Assembly: GCF_003574445.1 (NCBI RefSeq)
Contig: NZ_KZ984554.1
Coordinates: 289,498 to 353,497, forward strand
Origin: Streptomyces sp. YIM 130001
Lineage (GTDB): Bacteria; Actinomycetota; Actinomycetes; Streptomycetales; Streptomycetaceae
DNA length: 64,000 bases
Direction: 5' to 3'
The notes beneath the pieces were generated by a model. It ran no database searches and was not told the origin of the DNA. It saw only the letters and a list, made by a program, of their open reading frames with translations. Positions 24,586 through 35,996 of the stretch are shown one piece after another. Made by a program: the position numbers and the translations under genes. Every line of letters begins with the position of its first letter. The first letter of the stretch is position 1.

Positions 24586-25008
24586 TCAGATCGCGCTCCG
24601 CAGCGGCTGCGTAGCCCGTACGCGGTACTCCTGGATCGCCCACCCGTTGCCGTCCGGGTCCTTGAAGTACATGAAGGTCGCGCCGTCCGTGTCGCCGTAC
24701 GAGACGGGCTCGCCGACCTCGAGGCCGCGCTCGGTCAGCTCCTGGTGCGCGGCCTTGATGTCGGCGACGCACAGCTGCATCCCCTGGTACGAGCCGGGGG
24801 CCGGGGCCGGGCCGTCCATCGTGTCCCAGATGGCGTCGCCGAGCGCGATCGAACAGCCGGAGCCCGGTGGCGTCAGCTGGACGATCCGCATGCCGGGCAT
24901 CACCTCCTGGTCGATGTCGACGTGGAAGCCGAGCTTGTCGCGGTAGAAGTCCCTGGCGCGGTCGATGTCGCTGACCGGCAGCAGTACGACTTCGAGGGTG
25001 TAGTCCAC
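24586..25008 (-). CDS. VOC (glyoxalase/bleomycin-resistance) family protein
   Basis: This 140-residue protein is a two-module vicinal-oxygen-chelate protein. It opens with YTLEVVLLPVSDIDRARDFY and closes with YFKDPDGNGWAIQEY, the two halves of the fold; both are characteristic of glyoxalase I-like dioxygenases and resistance proteins. The GTG at 25008 has AGGAGA upstream. It probably acts on a small metabolite or binds a drug. It is the first gene of an operon with a HAD hydrolase. Short sequence repeats lie directly upstream of the ribosome site. Confidence 0.88.
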   Translation of the reverse strand: MDYTLEVVLLPVSDIDRARDFYRDKLGFHVDIDQEVMPGMRIVQLTPPGSGCSIALGDAIWDTMDGPAPAPGSYQGMQLCVADIKAAHQELTERGLEVGEPVSYGDTDGATFMYFKDPDGNGWAIQEYRVRATQPLRSAI

Positions 25009-25020
25009 AGTCCGTCTCCT

Positions 25021-25077
25021 AGCGTGTCCGTGTCCGTGCCCGTGCGTGTCCGTAAGCAGTGCAGTGCAGTGCAGTGC
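25021..25077. repeat. Short tandem repeats upstream of the VOC gene
   Basis: Variants of GTGTCC repeat between 25024 and 25051, and GCAGT repeats four times in a row at 25056-25075. They fill the DNA just upstream of the VOC ribosome site. The rest of the 318-base gap to glnE shows no gene. Such short repeats could be length-variable. Confidence 0.7.
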
Positions 25078-25326
25078 GCCCCGCCCGTCCGCCATCGCGG
25101 ATCCCCGGCGTGCGGCGCGAGCCGCCGCGATCACCTGCACGGCCTGGAACCGATGGTGCCCACCGAACACGCCCCCCGCACCCGGATCGCCCCGATCCCC
25201 GCCCGGGCCCCCGACGCCGCAGGCCCCCACGGCCCGCGCTGCGGATAGGCTCGGACCACCGCGGGCGCGGCGGACGGACGCACGGCACGACCCGATGCGA
25301 ACGCCCCGATCGGACAGGAGGCCGGG

Positions 25327-28300
25327 ATGACAGCGCCGGGGCGCCGGAGCAGTACCTTCACCCGTCTACTGCGGCACGGCTTCACCGATCCGTCCGCGGC
25401 GGGCCGGCTCCTCGAGAGCCCGGAACTGGCCGAACTGCGCACGGACCCCGTACTCCTGGACGCCCTGGGCGCCACCGCGGACCCGGATCTCGCGCTGCTC
25501 AGCCTGGTGCGCCTCGTCGAGGCGCAGCCCGAGGACGAACGCCGCACCCTGATCGACACCCTGCTCGCCGCGAAACCGCTGCGCGACCGGCTGCTCGGGG
25601 TTATCGGGGCCTCCGAGGCACTCGCCGACCATCTGGCCCGCCACCCCCGCGACTGGCAGGCCCTCGTCCGCTACGAGCACGCCGATCTGCACCCCGGTGT
25701 CGAGGATTTCGAACGCGGTCTCGCCGAGGCCGACGACCCGGTCGCCCTGCGGGTGGCGTACCGCCGCTGCCTGCTGTCCATCGCGGCCCGCGACGTCTGC
25801 GGCACCACCGGCGTCGCCCAGACCGCCGCGGAACTCGCCGACCTCGCCACCGCGACCCTGCGCGCCGCCCTGGCCATCGCCTCGGCCGACGCCCCCGAGG
25901 ACGCGGCGGCCTGCCGGCTCGCGGTCGTCGCCATGGGCAAGTGCGGCGGACACGAGCTGAACTACGTCTCCGACGTGGACGTCATCTTCGTGGCAGCCCC
26001 CGCGGATCACGCGGCCGGCGCCGACGAGACCAAGGCCATGCAGGCGGCCGGGCGGCTCGCCGCCCACATGATGCGCATCTGCTCGGACACCAACGTCGAG
26101 GGCACCATCTGGCCCGTCGACGCCAACCTCCGCCCCGAGGGCCGCAACGGCCCCCTCGTCCGCACCCTGTCCTCGCATCTCGCGTACTACCAACGGTGGG
26201 CCAAGACCTGGGAGTTCCAGGCCCTGCTCAAGGCCCGGCCGGTGGCCGGCGACAGTGAACTCGGCGAGGAGTACGTGGCGACCATCGCGCCGCTGGTGTG
26301 GCAGGCGGCCGAGCGGGACAACTTCGTGCCGGACGTGCAGCGGATGCGCCGCCGGGTCGTCGACAACATCCCCGCCGCCGAACTCGACCGCGAGCTCAAG
26401 CTGGGCCCCGGCGGCCTCCGGGACGTCGAATTCGCCGTCCAGCTCCTGCAGTTGGTGCACGGCAGGTCCGACCCCTCGCTGCGCAGCGGCAGCACACTCC
26501 AGGCGCTGCAGGCGCTCGCCGAGGGCGGCTACATCGGCCGCGCGGACGCCACTCGCTTCGACGAGGCGTACCGCTTCCTGCGCGCCATGGAGCACCACAT
26601 CCAGCTGTACCGGCTGCGGCGCACCCACCTGGTGCCCGACGACGAGGCCGGCCTCCGGCGCCTCGGCCGCTCGCTCGGTCTGCGCACCGACCCGGTGGCG
26701 TCCCTCAACCAGGCCTGGCGCAAGCATGCGGCCGCGGTCCGGCGCCTGCACGAGAAGCTGTTCTACCGGCCGCTCCTGGACGCCGTCGCCCAGCTGGCAC
26801 CCGGCGAGATCCGGCTTTCCCCGGACGCCGCCCGGGAGCGCCTGGTGGCACTCGGTTACGTGGACCCGGCGGCCGCGCTCCGCCACCTCGAGGCACTCGC
26901 CTCCGGGGTGAGCCGGAAGGCCGCGATCCAGCGCACGCTGCTCCCGGTGCTGCTCGGCTGGTTCGCGGACTCGGCGGACCCGGACGCGGGGTTGCTCGGC
27001 TTCCGCAAGGTCTCCGACGCGCTCGGCAAGACCCCCTGGTACCTACGGCTGCTGCGCGACGAGGGCGCCGCGGCCGAGAACCTGGCCCGGGTCCTGTCCG
27101 CCGGCCGGCTCGCCCCGGACCTGCTCCTTCGCGCCCCCGAGGCAGTGGCGCTGCTCGGCGACCCCAAGGGTCTCGAACCGCGCGACCACGCCCAGCTGGA
27201 GCAGGAGATCCTTGCCGCGGTGGGCCGCGCGGACGACGCCGAGCAGGCGGTGGCCACGGCACGAGGTGTACGCCGGCGCGAATTGTTCCGCACCGCGGCG
27301 GCCGATCTGATCGGCAGTTACGGCACGGAGGGTCCCGCCCTGGACGGCGAGGCGCACCCCGCGCAGGAGCCCCCCGGTCACGTCGGTTCCGAGGAGCCCG
27401 CCGATCCCGGCGATCTGGTGGACCTGGTCGGCGGCGCGGTGTCCGACCTGACCGCCGCGACGCTCGCCGGCACCCTGCGCGCGGTGGTCCGCGCGGGCTG
27501 GGGCGACGAGCTGCCGACCCGCTTCGCGATCATCGGCATGGGCCGCTTCGGCGGCCACGAACTGGGCTACGGCTCGGACGCGGACGTGCTGTTCGTGCAC
27601 GAGCCCCGCGAGGGCGTCGACGAGCGGGAGGCGGCCGAGGCCGCGAGCCGGGTGGTCTCCGAGATGAGCCGGCTGCTGCAGATCCCGAGCGGAGACCCGC
27701 CCCTCCTCATCGACGCCGATCTGCGCCCGGAGGGCAGGAACGGCCCGCTGGTCCGCACCCTCAAGTCGTACGAGGCCTACTACCGGCGCTGGTCCAGGGT
27801 CTGGGAGAGCCACGCACTGCTGCGTGCGGAACCGGTGGCGGGCGACGCGGACCTCGGGCGGCGCTTCGTCGACCTGATCGACCCGCTGCGTTACCCGGTC
27901 GAGGGCCTCGGGGACGACGCGGTCCGCGAGATCCGCCGTCTGAAGGCCCGGATGGAGGCGGAACGGCTGCCGCGCGGCGCCGACCCGACCCTGCACGCGA
28001 AGCTCGGGCGCGGTGGGCTGAGCGACGTGGAATGGACCGTGCAGCTCTTCCAGCTGCAGCACGCGTGGGCCGAGCCGGGGCTGCGTACCACCAGGACCCG
28101 CGAGGCGCTGGCTGCCGCCTGCGCGGCGCGGCTGATCCCGGCCGAGGACGCGCAGATCCTCGACGAGGCGTGGGTCCTGGCGACACGGGTGCGGAATGCG
28201 GTGATGCTGGTACGGGGGCGAGCCGGCGACACGTTTCCCTCGCACACGCGTGAACTGGCCGCGGTCGGGCGCTATCTGGGCTATGAGCCCGGGACGGTGG

Positions 28301-28383
28301 GTTCCATGATCGACGCGTATCGACGCGTCACGCGCCGCGCGCGCGGGGTGGTGGAGGAGCGCTTCTACGGGGCGGTTTCCTGA
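25327..28383 (+). CDS. glnE: Bifunctional glutamine synthetase adenylyltransferase/adenylyl-removing enzyme
   Basis: GlnE controls glutamine synthetase I by adding AMP to, or removing it from, a tyrosine. The 1018-residue protein has the full double architecture. The N-terminal nucleotidyltransferase motif is GGHELNYVSDVDVIFV (from about residue 206) and the C-terminal one is GGHELGYGSDADVLFV (from about 741), each followed by a GlnD-like helical domain. Both catalytic D-x-D pairs are intact, so both activities are expected. The ATG at 25327 has AGGAGG six bases upstream. In actinobacteria its main target is GlnA, which is not in this window. It ends convergently against the PAP2 gene. Confidence 0.96.
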   Translation: MTAPGRRSSTFTRLLRHGFTDPSAAGRLLESPELAELRTDPVLLDALGATADPDLALLSLVRLVEAQPEDERRTLIDTLLAAKPLRDRLLGVIGASEALADHLARHPRDWQALVRYEHADLHPGVEDFERGLAEADDPVALRVAYRRCLLSIAARDVCGTTGVAQTAAELADLATATLRAALAIASADAPEDAAACRLAVVAMGKCGGHELNYVSDVDVIFVAAPADHAAGADETKAMQAAGRLAAHMMRICSDTNVEGTIWPVDANLRPEGRNGPLVRTLSSHLAYYQRWAKTWEFQALLKARPVAGDSELGEEYVATIAPLVWQAAERDNFVPDVQRMRRRVVDNIPAAELDRELKLGPGGLRDVEFAVQLLQLVHGRSDPSLRSGSTLQALQALAEGGYIGRADATRFDEAYRFLRAMEHHIQLYRLRRTHLVPDDEAGLRRLGRSLGLRTDPVASLNQAWRKHAAAVRRLHEKLFYRPLLDAVAQLAPGEIRLSPDAARERLVALGYVDPAAALRHLEALASGVSRKAAIQRTLLPVLLGWFADSADPDAGLLGFRKVSDALGKTPWYLRLLRDEGAAAENLARVLSAGRLAPDLLLRAPEAVALLGDPKGLEPRDHAQLEQEILAAVGRADDAEQAVATARGVRRRELFRTAAADLIGSYGTEGPALDGEAHPAQEPPGHVGSEEPADPGDLVDLVGGAVSDLTAATLAGTLRAVVRAGWGDELPTRFAIIGMGRFGGHELGYGSDADVLFVHEPREGVDEREAAEAASRVVSEMSRLLQIPSGDPPLLIDADLRPEGRNGPLVRTLKSYEAYYRRWSRVWESHALLRAEPVAGDADLGRRFVDLIDPLRYPVEGLGDDAVREIRRLKARMEAERLPRGADPTLHAKLGRGGLSDVEWTVQLFQLQHAWAEPGLRTTRTREALAAACAARLIPAEDAQILDEAWVLATRVRNAVMLVRGRAGDTFPSHTRELAAVGRYLGYEPGTVGSMIDAYRRVTRRARGVVEERFYGAVS

Positions 28384-28421
28384 CGCCCCACCGCCCAGGG
28401 GCGAACGGGCCGGCTTGCACG

Positions 28422-28457
28422 AAGCCCGTCCGGCGCCGAGATGAAGCCCGTCCGGCG
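28422..28457. repeat. Two direct copies of AAGCCCGTCCGGCG between glnE and the PAP2 gene
   Basis: AAGCCCGTCCGGCG occurs at 28422-28435 and 28444-28457, 22 bases apart. It is the reverse complement of the CGCCGGACGGGCTT core found in the 3634 tandem array and in the panB hairpin. The copies lie in the 127-base gap between two convergent genes and may help terminate transcription. Confidence 0.7.
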
Positions 28458-28510
28458 ATGGAAGAGGTGGCCGTCAGGCCGGACGGCTCGAGCAGGGGCT
28501 CACCCCCAAC

Positions 28511-29428
28511 TCAATCTCCGGAAGGGCGCGAGACGGCCTCGGAGGAGCGGGACGTGGCGCCGGCGCGCGAAGGGCCGTACGGAAGCGATCCGTACCAGAG
28601 GCGGACCACCCCGAAGCCCACTGCGAGGCACAGCACGCCCCCCACCGCGTCCAGCCAGAAGTGGTTCGCGGTGGCGATGATGACGATCAGCGTCGCGACC
28701 GGGTAGAGCAGGCCCAGGATCCGTACCCACGGCAGCTTGGCGAGCGCGAAGATCGTCAGCCCGCACCACAGGGACCACCCGATATGCATGGACGGCATCG
28801 CCGCGTACTGGTTGGTCATGTCCTTGAGGTCGCCGGAGGCCATCGACCCCCAGGTCTGGTGCGCGACGACCGTGTCGATGAAGTCCGGTCCGCTCTCCAT
28901 GAGCCGCGGCGGGGCGAGCGGGAAGAAGTAGAAGCCGACCAGGGCGATGCCGGTGGTGACGAAGAGGACGGTGCGGGTCGCGGCGTACCGCCCGGGATGG
29001 CGGCGGTAGATCCACACCAGGACCACGATGGTGATGATGAAGTGCAGCGTCGCGTAGTAGTAGTTCATGCCGACGATCAGCCATGTCACCGAGTCGATGG
29101 CCCGGTTGACCGAGTGCTCGAAGGCGAGGCCGATGCTGTGCTCCGCCTGCCAGATCCAGTCCGCGTTGCGCATCGCCGCGGACTTCTGCTCGGGGACCGC
29201 GTTGCGCACCAGGGAGTACAGCCAGTAGCTGACCGCGATGAGCGCCAGTTCCCACCAGATGCGAGGGCGGCCGGGGGTGCGCAGGCGGCGCAGCACGGAA
29301 CGCGCCGTACGCTGCCGCTCCGTGTCGCCCCCGACGTCCGGGACGCGCTGTTCGGCGTCTCCTTCTTTGACGGGTGACGGGTCGGCGGCCGTACGGCCTT
29401 CCGCTGCTGTCACAGTCGTCTCACCCAT
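28511..29428 (-). CDS. PAP2/Aur1-Ipt1-like membrane phosphatase or phosphotransferase
   Basis: This 305-residue protein has a hydrophilic N-terminal region of about 55 residues, then six transmembrane segments. The active-site signatures are MPSMHIGWSLW and ANHFWLDAVGG, which supply the two His and the Asp of the PAP2 triad; the K-x6-RP motif of classical PAP2 is not obvious. This arrangement is that of the Aur1/Ipt1 inositol-phosphotransferase-like subgroup common in actinobacteria. It probably works on a phospholipid at the outer face of the membrane. The ATG at 29428 is the best start. It follows glnE convergently. Confidence 0.87.
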   Translation of the reverse strand: MGETTVTAAEGRTAADPSPVKEGDAEQRVPDVGGDTERQRTARSVLRRLRTPGRPRIWWELALIAVSYWLYSLVRNAVPEQKSAAMRNADWIWQAEHSIGLAFEHSVNRAIDSVTWLIVGMNYYYATLHFIITIVVLVWIYRRHPGRYAATRTVLFVTTGIALVGFYFFPLAPPRLMESGPDFIDTVVAHQTWGSMASGDLKDMTNQYAAMPSMHIGWSLWCGLTIFALAKLPWVRILGLLYPVATLIVIIATANHFWLDAVGGVLCLAVGFGVVRLWYGSLPYGPSRAGATSRSSEAVSRPSGD

Positions 29429-29542
29429 GAGGAAGAAGTCTGCCAGATTCCCGTCTTCGCCTGATCATCCCTCGGTTGGGTCCTTACTGCATGTTCTACG
29501 CCCTACGGACGATCCGGCCCCGGAGGCGTTCGGGGCCCTCCC

Positions 29543-30580
29543 TTAGGGGGCCGTCCCTCGTGCGCCTGCCCGGGCCGAGGCGGTTGAACCGCGGACCACC
29601 AGCTCCGGCATGAACACGAATTCGCTGTGCGGCGCGGGGGTGCCCGCGATCTCCTCGAGCAGTGCGCGTACGGCGGCGAGTCCCATGGCGGTGACCGGTT
29701 GCCGCACGGAGGTGAGCGGAGGGTCGGTGAACGCGATCAGCGGGGAGTCGTCGAAGCCGACCACGGAGACGTCGTCGGGGACGGCGAGCCCGCGCTGCCG
29801 CGCCGTCCTGACGGCACCGAGTGCCATCATGTCGCTGGCGCAGACGATCGCGGTGCAGCCCTTCTCGAGCAGTGTGCCGGCCGCTGCCTGGCCGCCCTCC
29901 AGGGTGTAGAGGGAGTGCTCGACGAGGACTTCCGTCTCCGCGCTGTCCAGGCCGCGCTGTTCGCGCAGGGTGTCGGTGAATCCCTCGAGCTTGCGCTGGA
30001 CCGGGACGAAGCGCTGCGGGCCGAGCGCGAGGCCGATCCGTTCGTGGCCGAGGGACAGCAGGTGGGTCACGGCGAGCCGCATCGCGGACCGGTCGTCGGG
30101 AGAGACGAACGGTGCCCGCACCTTGGGCGAGAAGCCGTTGATCATCACGAACGGGACGCCCTCGGCCCGCAGCCGGTCGTAACGACGCATGTCGGCGGTG
30201 GTGTCGGCGTGCAGCCCCGAGACGTAGACGATTCCGTCGACACCGCGCTCCACCAGCATCTCGGTGAGCTCGTCCTCGGTGGCGCCGCCAGGAGTCTGGG
30301 TGGCCAGGATCGGCGTGTAGCCCTCGCGCGTCAGGGTTTGGGCGATGACCTGGGCGAACGCCGGGAAGATCGGGTTCTCCAGCTCCGGGGTGAGGAGGCC
30401 GACCAGTCCTGCGCTGCGCTGTCGCAGCCGTACCGGGCGCTCGTAGCCGAGCACATCCAGGGCGGCGAGCACGAGTTGGCGGGTGGTGGCGGCGACGCCC
30501 GGCTTGCCGTTGAGTACCCGGCTGACCGTGGCCTCGCTGACTCCGGACTGGGCTGCGATGTCGGCAAGTCTCGCGGTCAC
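29543..30580 (-). CDS. malR: LacI-family repressor MalR/Reg1
   Basis: MalR represses maltose and amylase genes in streptomycetes until maltodextrin is present. The 345-residue protein starts with the LacI helix-turn-helix (LADIAAQSGVSEATVSRVLN) and hinge, followed by a periplasmic-binding-protein-like effector domain with ENPIFPAFAQVI and VCASDMMALGAVRTARQRGL. It is very similar to MalR/Reg1 as I remember it, including the end EFVFMPELVVRGSTASA. I use the GTG at 30580, which gives the normal N-terminus. It is divergent from the amylase gene; the region between carries ACTTGCAAGT-type motifs likely to be its operators. The usual divergent malEFG genes are absent. Confidence 0.92.
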   Translation of the reverse strand: MTARLADIAAQSGVSEATVSRVLNGKPGVAATTRQLVLAALDVLGYERPVRLRQRSAGLVGLLTPELENPIFPAFAQVIAQTLTREGYTPILATQTPGGATEDELTEMLVERGVDGIVYVSGLHADTTADMRRYDRLRAEGVPFVMINGFSPKVRAPFVSPDDRSAMRLAVTHLLSLGHERIGLALGPQRFVPVQRKLEGFTDTLREQRGLDSAETEVLVEHSLYTLEGGQAAAGTLLEKGCTAIVCASDMMALGAVRTARQRGLAVPDDVSVVGFDDSPLIAFTDPPLTSVRQPVTAMGLAAVRALLEEIAGTPAPHSEFVFMPELVVRGSTASARAGARGTAP

Positions 30581-30750
30581 GGAACGGGACTGTACCGCCC
30601 GCACCTCCCGCTTCCCACCAGATGGGCGCTTCCCGCCGGAATCGGGCGGAAGCGGCGGCAGCCCGGGAGTGGCTGCGCTGCCCATCGCGCTTGCGGTGGA
30701 GGGGAGTTGGCGGTGGCACGTGGCAGGCGCGGCTGGTCGAGACAGGGACG

Positions 30751-30914
30751 ACTTGCAAGTTCTTACGGAAAGCGCTCGACCGGGTTTCCTGGCCATGTCC
30801 CCTGTGTGTCCTAGGTATTGACCCTGGAGGGGAGGGCTTCTACGGTCTGCATCGCAGGAACTTGCGGTCATCTTTCTGAAAGAGGCTGCAAGTTCGGCAA
30901 GTTCAGCAAGCAAC
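30751..30914. promoter_or_regulatory. Probable MalR operators between malR and the amylase gene
   Basis: The 457-base gap holds a perfect palindrome ACTTGCAAGT (30751-30760), a related AACTTGCGG at 30859, an inverted repeat TCTTTC/GAAAGA (30871-30883), and three 9-base direct repeats GCAAGTTCG, GCAAGTTCA, GCAAGCAAC starting at 30888, 30897 and 30906. CTTGCAAG-like repeats are typical of streptomycete amylase promoters controlled by MalR/Reg1. I see no gene in the gap. Confidence 0.7.
30818..30846 (+). promoter_or_regulatory. Sigma70-type promoter of the amylase gene
   Basis: TTGACC (30818-30823) and TACGGT (30841-30846) are spaced by 17 bases, a near-consensus vegetative promoter. Transcription would begin near 30853, leaving a leader of about 185 bases that contains the GCAAG direct repeats. 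The operators just downstream would block elongation or initiation. Confidence 0.65.
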
Positions 30915-31037
30915 CGTTCCAGGTCCGTGCACCCCCGTGCTGGACCGTTCCCCAACGGCGTGACGGGCAAGGCGCGTTGTCAGCAGGGCCTGCCTGCCCC
31001 ACTCCGTACCCGCACCTCCCCACGTGCAGGAGGAAAC

Positions 31038-32414
31038 ATGGCCAGAAAGACCCTGGCTGCCACCCTCGCCCTGGCGGCGGGCACCGCGGCCGCCCTCGTC
31101 GTCCCCTCGTCCGGAGCCGAGGCCGCGCCGCCCGCCGACAGTGACGTCACCGCCGTGCTCTTCGAGTGGAAATTCGACTCGGTGGCGACGGCGTGCACCG
31201 ACCAACTCGCCCCCGCAGGCTACGGATCCGTCCAGGTCTCCCCGCCCCAGGAACACATCCAGGGCGAGCAGTGGTGGACCTCGTACCAGCCCGTCAGCCA
31301 CAAGATCGCCGGTCGGCTCGGCGACCGCGATGCCTTCAAGGCCATGGTGGACACCTGCCACGAGGCAGGCGTCAAGGTCATCGCCGACTCGGTGATCAAC
31401 CACATGGCGGCCGCGTCGGGCACCGGCACCGGCGGCACCGCGTACCAGAAGTACGAGTACCCGGGCCTGTACTCCGGCGCGGACCTGGACGACTGCCGCG
31501 ACGAGATCACGGACTACGGCGACCGGACCAACGTGCAGAACTGCGAACTCGTCGGTCTCGCCGACGTGGACACCGGCGAGGAGCACGTCCGTACGGCCAT
31601 CGCCGGATACCTGGACGACCTGAGCTCGCTCGGCGTGGACGGCTTCCGGATCGACGCCTCGAAGCACATGCCGGCAGAGGATCTCGAGGCCATCAAGGGC
31701 AAGTTGAGCGATCCGGGCGTGTACTGGAAGCACGAGGCCATCCACGGAGCGGGCGAGGCCGTCTCCCCCGAGGAGTACCTGGGCAGCGGCGACGTCCAGG
31801 AGTTCCGCTACGGCCGCGGCCTCAAGGACGCCTTCGGCGGCGGCAGCCTCGCAGGTCTGCAGAACTACGGCGAGGGCTTCATGGAGTCCGGCAAGTCCGC
31901 GGTCTTCGTGGCCAATCACGACACCGAGCGCGGCGGCGACACCCTCACCTACAAGGACGGAGCCGCCTACACCCTCGCCCACGTCTTCATGCTGGCCTGG
32001 CCCTACGGCTCGCCCGACGTGCACTCCGGCTACGAGTTCGACGACAAGGACGCCGGCCCGCCGAACGGTGGCGAGGTCAGCGCCTGCAACAGCGGCGGCT
32101 GGTCCTGCCAGCACGCCTGGCCGGAGATCTCCTCCATGGTCGGCTTCCGCAACACGGCCGGTGACGAGGCCGTGAGCGACTGGTGGGACAACGGCGGCGG
32201 GCAGATCGCCTTCGGCCGCGGCGACAAGGGATTCGTGGCCATCAACCACGAGGACGGGGAACTGGACCACACCTTCCAGACCTCCCTCGCGGCCGGCGAG
32301 TACTGCGACGTCCAGAGCGGCAACCCGGTCACTGTCGACGACTCCGGACAGTTCACCGCGACGCTCGGCGCGCACACGGCGCTCGCCCTGCACACCGGCA
32401 AGCGCAGCTGCTGA
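31038..32414 (+). CDS. Secreted alpha-amylase, GH13
   Basis: This 458-residue enzyme hydrolyses internal alpha-1,4 bonds of starch outside the cell. A Sec signal peptide ends near GAEA|APP (residue 30). Catalytic residues are Asp206 (GFRIDASKH), Glu233 (VYWKHEAI) and Asp295 (VANHDTE), and SVINH supplies another conserved region. The protein stops right after the C-domain, so it lacks the starch-binding domain found in longer Streptomyces amylases. ATG 31038 has AGGAGG. Promoter and MalR-like sites lie upstream, and the pullulanase gene follows 90 bases later, probably in one operon. Confidence 0.94.
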   Translation: MARKTLAATLALAAGTAAALVVPSSGAEAAPPADSDVTAVLFEWKFDSVATACTDQLAPAGYGSVQVSPPQEHIQGEQWWTSYQPVSHKIAGRLGDRDAFKAMVDTCHEAGVKVIADSVINHMAAASGTGTGGTAYQKYEYPGLYSGADLDDCRDEITDYGDRTNVQNCELVGLADVDTGEEHVRTAIAGYLDDLSSLGVDGFRIDASKHMPAEDLEAIKGKLSDPGVYWKHEAIHGAGEAVSPEEYLGSGDVQEFRYGRGLKDAFGGGSLAGLQNYGEGFMESGKSAVFVANHDTERGGDTLTYKDGAAYTLAHVFMLAWPYGSPDVHSGYEFDDKDAGPPNGGEVSACNSGGWSCQHAWPEISSMVGFRNTAGDEAVSDWWDNGGGQIAFGRGDKGFVAINHEDGELDHTFQTSLAAGEYCDVQSGNPVTVDDSGQFTATLGAHTALALHTGKRSC

Positions 32415-32504
32415 ACCGCACGTCCCGATTCCCCGGCCGCTCGGCACACCTCCCCGTGCCGGGCGGCCGTCGTCCCTGCGGCATCACCTCCAAGGAGCCC
32501 CACC

Positions 32505-35177
<2,673 letters not shown>

Positions 35178-35183
35178 GCCGAG

Positions 35184-35218
35184 GGGCGTCCGGGCGGGGA
35201 ACACCGTCCGGACGGCCC
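35184..35218. terminator. Terminator after the pullulanase gene
   Basis: GGGCGTCCGG (35184-35193) can pair with CCGGACGGCCC (35208-35218) with one bulged base. The hairpin lies between the pullulanase stop and the end of the convergent TetR gene, so it may serve both. Confidence 0.6.
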
Positions 35219-35222
35219 GCTG

Positions 35223-35948
35223 TCAGCCGGTCGGGGCCAGTGCGGCGAGCCGTCCGACGAGTTCCGCGAAGGGGCCGTCGGCCGGTTCGTCGGCGAGTAC
35301 CGAGCGCAGGATGCCTGCCATCTCCTCGTCGTAGGCGGCGCTCACCGCGGCGAGCGCCGCGAAGTCGTGCACCAGCTGGAGTTCGAGTTCGGCGCGCGGC
35401 ACCCGGCGGCCGTCCAGCCAGATCAGGGCTGTGGACTCGGCGAGCGACACCCAGGAGCGGACGACCAGTTCGAGCCTGGCCGGGGGCTGGGGCAGCCCCA
35501 GGTGGGAGACGATCTCCTCGTACGCGGCCTGGCGGACCGAACCGATCAGCGCGTTCGTCGTCGGCGTGCCCGCGAGCGTCGTACCGCCGCCGTTCGGCAG
35601 TACCGCGGGCCCGCCGCGCATGAGTGCCGAGAAACCCGGGCCGTGCTCGTCGACGAAGTCGAAGAACCGTCGCATCACCCGCTGCAGGCGGGCACCGAGC
35701 GGACCCTCGTGCGGCTCCACGAAACGGCCCGCGAGATCGTCCGCCGCCTTGCGCAACGCCGCCTCGTAGAGGCTCACCTTGCCCGGGAAGTAGTGGTAGA
35801 CGAGCGGCCGCGATATACCGGCGGCCGCCGCTATCTCGTCGATGGAGACCTCGTCGGGGGAGCGGTGGCTGAAGAGCTCGAGCGCCACCGCGATCAGCTG
35901 CTGCCGCCGCTCCTCGACACCCATCCTGCGGCGCACCCCGGTAGTCAT
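35223..35948 (-). CDS. TetR-family transcriptional regulator
   Basis: This 241-residue regulator has the helix-turn-helix EVSIDEIAAAAGISRPLVYHYF, then a C-terminal domain with AYEEIVSHLGLPQPPARLELVV. It ends convergently with the pullulanase gene and lies downstream of, and on the same strand as, a ferredoxin reductase gene and a diiron-like protein gene, 48 bases apart. It is therefore probably the last gene of that operon and its regulator. A near-palindrome over the start codon of the first gene in the operon (37988-38005) is a candidate operator. The ATG at 35948 is unambiguous. Confidence 0.9.
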   Translation of the reverse strand: MTTGVRRRMGVEERRQQLIAVALELFSHRSPDEVSIDEIAAAAGISRPLVYHYFPGKVSLYEAALRKAADDLAGRFVEPHEGPLGARLQRVMRRFFDFVDEHGPGFSALMRGGPAVLPNGGGTTLAGTPTTNALIGSVRQAAYEEIVSHLGLPQPPARLELVVRSWVSLAESTALIWLDGRRVPRAELELQLVHDFAALAAVSAAYDEEMAGILRSVLADEPADGPFAELVGRLAALAPTG

Positions 35949-35996
35949 ACCGACAACCCTAACGGCCGTCCGCAGGTGCCTCGGTGCACAGCCCCC

